From an uncultured Clostridia bacterium (GTDB taxonomy: Bacteria; Bacillota; Clostridia; Oscillospirales; Acutalibacteraceae), in NCBI GenBank assembly GCA_946500295.1, contig CAMMVF010000001.1, positions 1-64,000 of the forward strand: 64,000 nt of DNA, given 5' to 3'. Positions 26,784-34,985 of this stretch are shown piece after piece. The notes beneath the pieces are model-generated. The model did no database searches, was not told where the DNA came from, and saw only the letters and a program-made list of their open reading frames with translations. Numbering within the stretch: the stretch's first letter is position 1; each line of letters starts with the position of its first letter. Made by a program: the position numbers and the translations under genes.

Positions 26784-28181
26784 ATGGTTTTTTCCAGTTT
26801 GATCTTCCTGTTTTTGTACCTGCCGGTGACGCTGCTAATTTATTACCTCATACCGAGAAGGTTTAAAAATGTTTTTCTGTTTTTAATCAGTCTTGTTTTT
26901 TACGGTTGGGGCGAGCCGATGTTTGTATTTTTGATGCTCGGCTCCATCTTTATCAATTACATCCATGCCTACTTAATATATACGCACAGGGATAATAAGA
27001 GCTTTAGCAAGAAGCTGGTTGTTTCTTCGGTGATAATCAACCTTGCGCTTCTTGCTTTCTTTAAATATGCGGGCTTTATAGGCGAAACGCTCAATATCGT
27101 TCTGCCGTTTTTGAATATCCCGGTTATATCAATCCCGCTTCCTATTGGAATTTCATTTTACACCTTCCAGACGATGTCCTGTGTAATCGACGTGTACAGG
27201 GGCGACGCTCCGGCAAAGAAGAACTTTATAACCTTCGGCACCTATGTTGTGCTGTTCCCACAGCTTATAGCAGGTCCTATAGTCCGTTATATGGACGTTG
27301 CCGATCAGCTCGATAACCGGCGCGAGAATATGGATCAGTTTGTTGACGGCGTGAAGCTTTTCATGGTCGGTATGGGTAAGAAGATACTTATAGCAAACCA
27401 GATGGGGCTGTTGTGGGACAGCCTTAGGGCTACAGGAGAGCAAAACGGTATAATAGGCAGCTGGATAGGAATTATAGCGTACAGCTTCCAGATTTACTTT
27501 GATTTCAGCGGATATTCCGACATGGCCATAGGACTTGGCAGGATGCTGGGCTTTGAATTCCTCAAAAACTTCGATTATCCCTATATATCAAAGACAATTA
27601 CCGAGTTTTGGCGCAGATGGCATATTTCGCTGAGCACTTGGTTCAAGGAATATGTCTATATACCGCTGGGAGGAAACCGAAAGGGCGTACCGAGACAAAT
27701 ACTCAACTTGATTATAGTTTGGGCTTGTACCGGACTTTGGCACGGCGCCTCGCTAAACTTCCTTTTGTGGGGATTATATTTCGGAGTGCTGCTTATCATA
27801 GAAAAATTTGTGCTGATGCGCTTTCTCAATAAGCTCCCAGCTTTCATCCAGCATATTTATGCTCTCTTCCTTATCTGTATAGGCTGGGTAATCTTCTACT
27901 TTGAGGACTTGGGGCAGCTGTGGAGCTACCTTTGCAGCCTGTTTAACCCGGAATACGGGCTTATCGCTTCCGACGCTTTCCACATTGTTATGTCATATCT
28001 TCCGCTTCTCGTTGTTGCGGTGCTCGCAAGCACTCCGCTTGCCTTCAAGCTTTATCAGAAGCTCAGGGATTGGCGTTATATTTGGATTCCAGAAACGGGG
28101 CTTTGCCTGGGAGGATTGCTCATTTGTACCGCCTCCCTCGTAAGCCAAAGCTATAATCCATTTATCTACTTCAGATTTTAA
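26784..28181 (+). CDS. MBOAT family O-acyltransferase (AlgI-like)
   Basis: PIGISFYTFQTMSCVIDVYRG, FWRRWHISLSTWFKEYVYIPLGGNRKG, GLWHGASLNFLLWGLYFG. Confidence 0.95.
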   Translation: MVFSSLIFLFLYLPVTLLIYYLIPRRFKNVFLFLISLVFYGWGEPMFVFLMLGSIFINYIHAYLIYTHRDNKSFSKKLVVSSVIINLALLAFFKYAGFIGETLNIVLPFLNIPVISIPLPIGISFYTFQTMSCVIDVYRGDAPAKKNFITFGTYVVLFPQLIAGPIVRYMDVADQLDNRRENMDQFVDGVKLFMVGMGKKILIANQMGLLWDSLRATGEQNGIIGSWIGIIAYSFQIYFDFSGYSDMAIGLGRMLGFEFLKNFDYPYISKTITEFWRRWHISLSTWFKEYVYIPLGGNRKGVPRQILNLIIVWACTGLWHGASLNFLLWGLYFGVLLIIEKFVLMRFLNKLPAFIQHIYALFLICIGWVIFYFEDLGQLWSYLCSLFNPEYGLIASDAFHIVMSYLPLLVVAVLASTPLAFKLYQKLRDWRYIWIPETGLCLGGLLICTASLVSQSYNPFIYFRF

Positions 28182-28222
28182 GGGGATTACGCAGCAAATA
28201 AAAGGAAAGGAAGAGGATAAAG

Positions 28223-29374
28223 TTGAACAAGAAAAAACTCCTTCATTTTATACCTGCCGTTGTATTTTTGGTATTTATATATGTGATGTGCCTGTTGTTT
28301 ATCTTCCAGCCCAAGGAGGATTACTCCGCAAATGAAAAGCGCTATCTTGAGAAATTCCCCGATATGTCGGCGGAAAATATTCTTTTCGGAGACTTTGACT
28401 CGGAGTTTGAAAGCTATATGGCAGATCATGTTGCAGGGAGAACCTTTTTCGTTGGGCTGAATGCCTACTATGATTTGTACACCGGCAGAAACGGCGCAAA
28501 CGGAGTATATGCCTGCGCCGACAACTACCTTATAAACGACCCGGTGGACAGAAAAAACCACATTGAGTCAAATCTCGGCATATTTTCTCAGTTTACCCAG
28601 GACAACAATCTGAACACAAACATAATGATAATCCCGAGCACCGGTTATATAATGGGCGACAAGCTCCCTGCAAACCACAAGGATTATCTCGATGGGGAAT
28701 ATTTCGATACAATCGAGAAAAACTGCGGGAGCATGAATTTTATAAATGTTGAGGACGCTTTCAAAACTGCCGCCGCAAATGGGGAGCAGCTTTATTGCAG
28801 AACCGACCACCACTGGACTACTCCGGGAGCCTACCTTGCCTACACCGAATATTGCCGTGCGGCAGGGCTTGAGGCTGTGCCGGAGGAAAGCTATGACAAG
28901 ACCACGGTCAGCGGTTTTTACGGGACGACCTACTCTACCAGCGGACTGTGGAACACTCCGCCTGATAATATAGAATTCTGGGAAAATCGAGATAACATTG
29001 GCGCAGTAAATGTAAAGATAACCGAGGGCAGCGAGAGCGAGGAATATGACAGTTACTTTTTTCTAAGTCATCTTGAGGAGGAAGATAAGTACCCGACCTT
29101 CCTCGACGGAAACCATGCGCTGGTGGAAATAACCAATGAAAACGCAGACGGCGGTACTATCCTCGTAATTAAGGACAGCTATGCTCATGCGATGATGCCG
29201 TTCCTTTCTGAGAATTACTCAAAGATAATCATGGTAGATCTGCGCTACTATAAAGCGCCAATATCCGCCTTGCTCGATACAGACGGAGACGGCGAAAACG
29301 ATATAACCGACTGTTTGGTGCTTTACAGCATGGAAAACTTTGCTACAGATACGGATATTCCGTTCTTGTCATAA
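28223..29374 (+). CDS. DHHW family protein (AlgX/DltD-like acetylation partner)
   Basis: CRTDHHWTTPGAYLAYTEYC; ILVIKDSYAHAMMPFLSENYSKI. Confidence 0.9.
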   Translation: MNKKKLLHFIPAVVFLVFIYVMCLLFIFQPKEDYSANEKRYLEKFPDMSAENILFGDFDSEFESYMADHVAGRTFFVGLNAYYDLYTGRNGANGVYACADNYLINDPVDRKNHIESNLGIFSQFTQDNNLNTNIMIIPSTGYIMGDKLPANHKDYLDGEYFDTIEKNCGSMNFINVEDAFKTAAANGEQLYCRTDHHWTTPGAYLAYTEYCRAAGLEAVPEESYDKTTVSGFYGTTYSTSGLWNTPPDNIEFWENRDNIGAVNVKITEGSESEEYDSYFFLSHLEEEDKYPTFLDGNHALVEITNENADGGTILVIKDSYAHAMMPFLSENYSKIIMVDLRYYKAPISALLDTDGDGENDITDCLVLYSMENFATDTDIPFLS

Positions 29375-29462
29375 TTGAGCAGCTTGCAAGCTATGCTTGC
29401 GGATTTGAAGCAGGCTGCGGCTGCGCCCGAATACAGCCGCAGCACCGAAGCGGGGACTAAGT

Positions 29463-30563
29463 ATGAAAGCTAAAAAATCGAAAGATAAGAAAAAAATTAA
29501 AAGCATAGAGACTGAGGACGAGGTAGCACAGCGAGCCGAGAACTCCGCAGAGTCCGCAGAAGGAGCACAGCAAAAAAAGAAAAAAAGCTCCAAGGCGGGT
29601 CAAATAGCTTTTAAGCTGATAACTCTGCTGATTTTCCTTGCTGGTGTAGCGCTTTTGATGTATCCTTCGCTGGGTAATATTATCAGCTGCACTCAGCAGC
29701 ATCAGGTAATCGAGGAATACGAGAAGCAGGTAGCCGAGATGCGAAAGAATGACGTTGAGCATCAGAAGAAGCTTGCAGTTGACTATAACAATATGCTTTC
29801 GACTATTACTCTGCAAGACCCGTTTATGCAGGAGGAAGAAGCAACAGAGGCTGCCACTGAACAAAGCCTTGACGACTACTACGAGATGCTGCAAATCGGC
29901 TCCGATAATATGATGGGCTATATAAAGATTCCCCAAATATCTATATCCATTCCGATTTACCACGACGCTACCGAGGTTCAGCTTCAAAAGGGCATCGGTC
30001 ACTTAAAGGGAACCTCGCTGCCGATTGGCGGAGAGAGTACACACTGCGTATTGTCCGGGCACACGGGAGTGCCGGGAAATATGCTGTTTACCGACCTCGA
30101 CAAGATGGAAATAGGGGATAAGTTCTATCTGCACGTACTTGATGAGGTTTTGGCTTACAGGGTTGACCAGATTATGGTGGTAGATCCGGACGATACCTCT
30201 CAGATTCAGATAGTGCCGGGCAAGGACTACTGCACGCTGCTGACCTGCACCCCCTACGGAATCAACTCGCACCGGCTGCTTGTCAGAGGAGAGAGAACAA
30301 CCTATATCCCGGGTGAGGATGATGATAATATGGAGGTAATCGAGGTAACGGACGAGCAGGGAAATGTAATTGATACCAAGGTAGCTCCGAAGGACTATAT
30401 TGAAATATTGGGTATAAGAATCCCTATGTGGGTGGCTTATATTTTGCTGCCGATATGCGTGCTTGTGCTGATTTTCCTCATTCTAATGATAGTTCGCCAC
30501 CACCTGAGACATACGGCCGGGAATGTTCACAATAAGAAAAAGCGTAAAGATAAGAATAAGTAA
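29463..30563 (+). CDS. Sortase with N- and C-terminal TM segments (class C-like)
   Basis: HCVLSGHTGVPGNMLFTDLDKM, catalytic LLTCTPYGINSHRLLVRGER, C-terminal hydrophobic helix plus basic tail. Confidence 0.88.
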   Translation: MKAKKSKDKKKIKSIETEDEVAQRAENSAESAEGAQQKKKKSSKAGQIAFKLITLLIFLAGVALLMYPSLGNIISCTQQHQVIEEYEKQVAEMRKNDVEHQKKLAVDYNNMLSTITLQDPFMQEEEATEAATEQSLDDYYEMLQIGSDNMMGYIKIPQISISIPIYHDATEVQLQKGIGHLKGTSLPIGGESTHCVLSGHTGVPGNMLFTDLDKMEIGDKFYLHVLDEVLAYRVDQIMVVDPDDTSQIQIVPGKDYCTLLTCTPYGINSHRLLVRGERTTYIPGEDDDNMEVIEVTDEQGNVIDTKVAPKDYIEILGIRIPMWVAYILLPICVLVLIFLILMIVRHHLRHTAGNVHNKKKRKDKNK

Positions 30564-30578
30564 AATTATAAAAAATAA

Positions 30579-30632
30579 AAAGCTGTATCCGACTAACTGA
30601 ATGTGGTCAGATACGGCTTTTTATATTTGATT
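30579..30632 (+). terminator. Terminator after sortase gene
   Basis: AAAAGCTGTATCCGACT...GGTCAGATACGGCTTTTTAT. Confidence 0.7.
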
Positions 30633-30836
30633 ATTCCTTCCCTTTACCGGCTTATTTTATTTCAGGTAATCAAGGTAAAATGATAGGCTCAAAATGAGTA
30701 AATATATTTTTAGCCGATGCAATATTATAATTCGGAGCGGAGAGTAAAACGTAGTGTGGTGCGGCGTGGCGCTGTTGACAAAATTCGACGTGAATGATTT
30801 AATATAGATATATTAAACTACGGAGGAAGTGGTCGT

Positions 30837-31145
30837 ATGAGTATTCAAAATGAGATTGACAGACTGATGGACAACGTAAGGAGTAATCCTCAGCTTCGAG
30901 AAGACCTGCTTGCGGCCGCGAAGTCGGACGATCCGATGAAGTCGTTTTGCGATGTGTGCGTGAAAAACGGGTATGAAATCTACCTCGGCGAACTTTTCGC
31001 TTACGGGCAGGATATGAACGACGCAAAGCTTCGAAGTGTAAACGGCGGCGGAGTAAACGCCATAGACGGCTGGGACGACGCCTTTGGAATGTTGATAAAG
31101 GAAATTGAGAATATAAGCTGTAAGCCGGAGGAGAGTAATGGCTAA
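30837..31145 (+). CDS. Nif11-like leader / double-glycine-type peptide
   Basis: IDRLMDNVRSNPQLREDLLAAA...FCDVCVKNGYEIYLGELFAY...LRSVNGGGVNAIDGWDDAFGMLIKEIENISCKPEESNG. Confidence 0.65.
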   Translation: MSIQNEIDRLMDNVRSNPQLREDLLAAAKSDDPMKSFCDVCVKNGYEIYLGELFAYGQDMNDAKLRSVNGGGVNAIDGWDDAFGMLIKEIENISCKPEESNG

Positions 31146-32157
31146 GGGAGCGAATCAAAAATTAAAGGCGATGTATCTTGCGAAAATCCTTCTCGAAAAT
31201 ACAGACGAGGATAACGCCATGACCATGAGCGAGCTGATAGCCGCTTTGCAGATGTACGGAATTAGCGCGGAGCGCAAGAGTATATACGACGATATAGAGG
31301 CGCTGAGGGTTTTCGGGCTTGATGTTGCCACGAGAAAGGGCAGAAGCTATGAATACTTCATAGCCCAGCGGGACTTTCAGCTTCCTGAGCTGAAGCTTTT
31401 GGTGGACGCCGTGCAGTCGTCTAAGTTTATCACCGAGCGCAAGTCGGAGCAGCTCATAAAAAAACTCGAGCACCTCACCAGCAAGAAACAGGCGGAGCAG
31501 CTGCAAAGGCAGATTTGCATTAAAAATCGTGTCAAGACGATGAACGAAAGTATATATTACAACGTCGATAAGATCCACACCGCCATCTCTGCGGGGCAGA
31601 AAATTTGCTTTAAGTATTATGAGTGGAGGGTTTTCTCGGGCGCAGGCGAGAAGCTGAAAAAGCAGCTCAAGCGAGGAGGAGCCAACTACATAATCAGCCC
31701 GTGGGAGCTTGTATGGGACGATGAAAACTACTATCTCATCGGCTATGACAGCCTTGCGAAGATGATAAAGCATTACAGAGTGGACAAGATGACCTCCATA
31801 GAGCTTGCCGACGAAAAGAGAGAGGGTCAGGAGTTTTTCAAGGACTTCAACATCAGCGACTACCAGAAAAAGACCTTCTCGATGTTTGCAGGCGAGGAGG
31901 AAAAGGTAACGATGCGCTTTTCAAACGACAAGGTCGGGGTAGTTGTCGACCGCTTTGGCAAGGATATTATAATCACAAAATGCGATCAATCCAGCTTTCA
32001 GGTGACCGTCAGCGTAAACGTGAGCCCGCAGTTTATGGGCTGGGTCTTTGCATTGGGCGAGGACGTAAAAATATTATCGCCCTCATCTGTTGTAACACAG
32101 TTTAAAAAACAGAGCAAGAAAGTCGCTAAGCTTTATAAGGACAAGGAGAAAAAGTAA
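31138..32157 (+). CDS. WYL domain transcriptional regulator
   Basis: N-terminal HTH 'ALQMYGISAERKSIYDDIEALRVFGLDV'; C-terminal WYL-like 'YIISPWELVWDDENYYLIGYDSLAKMIKHYRVDKM'. Confidence 0.9.
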   Translation: MAKGANQKLKAMYLAKILLENTDEDNAMTMSELIAALQMYGISAERKSIYDDIEALRVFGLDVATRKGRSYEYFIAQRDFQLPELKLLVDAVQSSKFITERKSEQLIKKLEHLTSKKQAEQLQRQICIKNRVKTMNESIYYNVDKIHTAISAGQKICFKYYEWRVFSGAGEKLKKQLKRGGANYIISPWELVWDDENYYLIGYDSLAKMIKHYRVDKMTSIELADEKREGQEFFKDFNISDYQKKTFSMFAGEEEKVTMRFSNDKVGVVVDRFGKDIIITKCDQSSFQVTVSVNVSPQFMGWVFALGEDVKILSPSSVVTQFKKQSKKVAKLYKDKEKK

Positions 32158-32159
32158 CT

Positions 32160-32891
32160 ATGGACTTTGATGGCGAAGAAATTTTAAAGGTGCTGTTTTC
32201 CCTTGCTGATGAAGAGTACAGGGATTTCCAATCGACGCTTGTGCCGAATAAAAGCGGAGTGGTAGGCTCTCTTGTTCCCGGTGATAAGGGGATAATCGGG
32301 GTCAGAATGCCTAGGCTCAGAGCCTTGGCGAAAGAGATAGCCAAAAGCGACTATTGGGAGGATTTTCTAAAATCCGGCGGTCACGGGCTTTATGAGGAGG
32401 ATATGCTCAAGGGGCTTGTAATCGGGCTTGCTAAATGTCCGGAGCGGCAAAGACTGGAATATGTCAAGAGCTTTGTGCCGACCATTGACAACTGGGCTGT
32501 ATGCGACTGCTTTACCGGCTCTCTTAAAAGCTACAAAAAACAGCCCGAGCTCATTGAGGATTATGTAAACTCCTGTCTTTTCAGCGACAGCGAGTTCACC
32601 GTGCGCTTTGCCGCTTGTATGCTGATGGACTATTTTATAAACGACGAATATATAGATTCAACGCTTGAAAAGCTCTCCTCAATCACGCACGACGGCTATT
32701 ATGTGAAAATGGGCGTGGCGTGGGCGCTTTCGGTGTGCTTTGTAAAATACAGGGACAAGACCCTTGAGCTTTTTTCTGATTGCAGATTGAATCCATGGAC
32801 ACAGAACAAGGCGATTCAAAAATGCCGGGAATCATACAGGATCAGCCTTGATGATAAGGAGCTGCTGCTTAAATACAAGCTGAAGTCTTAA
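32160..32891 (+). CDS. DNA alkylation repair family protein (AlkD-like HEAT repeat)
   Basis: GVRMPRLRALAKEIAK, NWAVCDCFTGSLKSY, KAIQKCRES. Confidence 0.85.
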   Translation: MDFDGEEILKVLFSLADEEYRDFQSTLVPNKSGVVGSLVPGDKGIIGVRMPRLRALAKEIAKSDYWEDFLKSGGHGLYEEDMLKGLVIGLAKCPERQRLEYVKSFVPTIDNWAVCDCFTGSLKSYKKQPELIEDYVNSCLFSDSEFTVRFAACMLMDYFINDEYIDSTLEKLSSITHDGYYVKMGVAWALSVCFVKYRDKTLELFSDCRLNPWTQNKAIQKCRESYRISLDDKELLLKYKLKS

Positions 32892-32907
32892 ACGTTTGTC
32901 GAGGTGA

Positions 32908-33609
32908 TTGATTTATATTATGGAAAAAGTTAATAAAGTCAATACCATGGTTACTCACGAAATGGCGATAACCAGCTTTAGTCTTGCACTGGTGGGCGGT
33001 TATCTCGACGCTTTTACCTATCTTACAAAGGGTCAGGTTTTTGCAAACGCGCAGACCGGAAATATAGTTTTGCTTGGAATTGCGGCGGCTGAGGGTGACT
33101 TTTTGTCTGTTGTGAGAACCTTTGCCCCGATAGCGGCTTTTGTAGTCGGAGTGCTGCTGACCGAGCTGTTTAAGAGAAGCACAACCGTCTTTAAGTGGCA
33201 GAGAATAATTTTGGCTTTTGAGGCGGTACTGCTTTTATTTATAGGCATAGTTCCACTGCCCGATTTTGCGGTCAATGTAATGATCTCGCTCGTTTGCGCT
33301 ATGCAGGTAAACAGCTTTAGAACCACCCACGGACTCAACTTTGCAAGCACCATGTGTACCGGAAATTTGAGGAGCGGTACTGAGAAACTGGCAGAATTTA
33401 TCGAAAAGCGAAACGGACGTGCGCTCAGGCAAAGCCTGAGATATTTTTCAGTTATTTTAATGTTTATCATCGGTGCGTTTTTAGGGGGAACTCTTGCGCC
33501 AAAGATTAAGGATAGCTCTATGTTCCTGTGCGCCGCAGTTTTGGTAATGGTTTTGGTTTATGATTTTATCTATGAAAAATATACTGACAAAAAAGCTGTC
33601 TCGGGGTGA
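32908..33609 (+). CDS. YoaK/DUF1275 family membrane protein
   Basis: GGYLDAFTYLTKGQVFANAQTGNIVLLGIA; MQVNSFRTTHGLNFASTMCTGNLRSG. Confidence 0.88.
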   Translation: MIYIMEKVNKVNTMVTHEMAITSFSLALVGGYLDAFTYLTKGQVFANAQTGNIVLLGIAAAEGDFLSVVRTFAPIAAFVVGVLLTELFKRSTTVFKWQRIILAFEAVLLLFIGIVPLPDFAVNVMISLVCAMQVNSFRTTHGLNFASTMCTGNLRSGTEKLAEFIEKRNGRALRQSLRYFSVILMFIIGAFLGGTLAPKIKDSSMFLCAAVLVMVLVYDFIYEKYTDKKAVSG

Positions 33610-33643
33610 TTGAGACAGCTTTTGTATTTCAATGAATATTATT

Positions 33644-34612
33644 TTATTCCTCGAGCTCATCGTCAAATGAAAACTCGTCCTTCTTTTTTATGTTGGTTTC
33701 CTTTGTCAGGTAAATTGGACGCTTTTTTGTTTCCATGTATATCCTGCCTATGTATTCGCCCAAAATTCCGACAGAAAACTCGATTATGCCGCCGAGAAAC
33801 AGAGTTATGATTAAGGTTGTGGCGTAGCCGGGGACGCTGATGCCGAAAATCAGGGTCTGGAAGAGAACGACAATTGCGTAAATGAAAGCACAGGCCGAGA
33901 TTATAATACCCAAAAGGGAGATGAAACGCAGCGGAGCTACCGAGAAGGCGGTGATGCCGTCTATAGCGTACTTAAACAGTCCCCAAAAGCTCCATTTTGT
34001 AGTGCCTATGGTTCTTTCAACGTTTTCATAGGGCAGCCACTTGGTCTCGAAGCCGACCCAACTGAAAATTCCCTTGGAAAATCTCTGAACTTCGCACAGC
34101 GACAGCACCGCATCGACCATTTGGCGCGACATAATTCTGAAATCTACTGCGCCGTAGGGCATTTTTACATCCGTGATCTTGTTGCTGAATTTGTAGAAAT
34201 TACGGCTGAAAAAGCTGCGTATCTTGGATTCACCCTTGCGGCTTGTCCTCCTTGCTGCGCAGCAGTCGTACCCCTCCTCAACGCCGGCTATCATGTCGGG
34301 TATCATTGCGGGCGGGTGCTGAAGGTCAGCGTCCATTACTATTACATAATCTCCGCTGGAATTTTGCAGCCCGGCGTACATCGCCGCTTCTTTTCCGAAA
34401 TTTCGTGAAAAGGAGATGTACTTTACGTTTGAGTACTGAGCGGCGAGAGATTTCATCACCTTAAATGTTCCGTCACGGCTTCCGTCATCTACGAGAATGT
34501 ATTTGAAGCTGTAGCCGGAGATTTTATCAATGTAGCTGTTGGTAGTCTCGATAAATATCTGAAGTCCCTCGGCTTCGTTATAGCAGGGGACAATAATATC
34601 TACGGTTTTCAT
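33644..34612 (-). CDS. Family 2 glycosyltransferase (GtrB/polyprenyl-P glycosyltransferase-like)
   Basis: DIIVPCYNEAEGL, LVDDGSRDGT, VIMDADLQHPPAMI; two C-terminal TM segments. Confidence 0.92.
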   Translation of the reverse strand: MKTVDIIVPCYNEAEGLQIFIETTNSYIDKISGYSFKYILVDDGSRDGTFKVMKSLAAQYSNVKYISFSRNFGKEAAMYAGLQNSSGDYVIVMDADLQHPPAMIPDMIAGVEEGYDCCAARRTSRKGESKIRSFFSRNFYKFSNKITDVKMPYGAVDFRIMSRQMVDAVLSLCEVQRFSKGIFSWVGFETKWLPYENVERTIGTTKWSFWGLFKYAIDGITAFSVAPLRFISLLGIIISACAFIYAIVVLFQTLIFGISVPGYATTLIITLFLGGIIEFSVGILGEYIGRIYMETKKRPIYLTKETNIKKKDEFSFDDELEE

Positions 34613-34726
34613 TGTCTTCATCCTTTCGGAGTTTAATTAATAAAGTAATAATAAAAATTATATCAAAATTCAGAGGAAAAAGCAAAAATTTCTTTGACAA
34701 AAACCCTGTTGGATTTTGTGTTTTTC

Positions 34727-34851
34727 CATTCAGTCTTTCGGTGAGGTTTAATCCCCCTCCACCGAAACCCTGGGGAGCAAAGCTCCCCGGCGACGGTTGC
34801 AATCGTCGCAGACGTGATCAAACGAGCTTGTCACGCGGGCGAAGATTTAAA
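34727..34851 (+). repeat. Repeat family 1, 5'-truncated (copy d)
   Basis: CATTCAGTCTTTCGGTGAGG...GCAAAGCTCCCCGGCGACGGTTGCAATCGTCGCAGACGTGATCAAACGAGCTTGTCACGCGGGCGAAGATTTAAA. Confidence 0.85.
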
Positions 34852-34985
34852 ATATGGTATTTGTAGATTCGGCTATTTAAAAATTCTACTGGGAATCAAA
34901 TGTTAAATTTAGTACAAACAGTTTACCTTCTGTCGATTTAGTGGTAAAATAAACTGTATTGCAAAAATTATTACGGAGGGATTTT

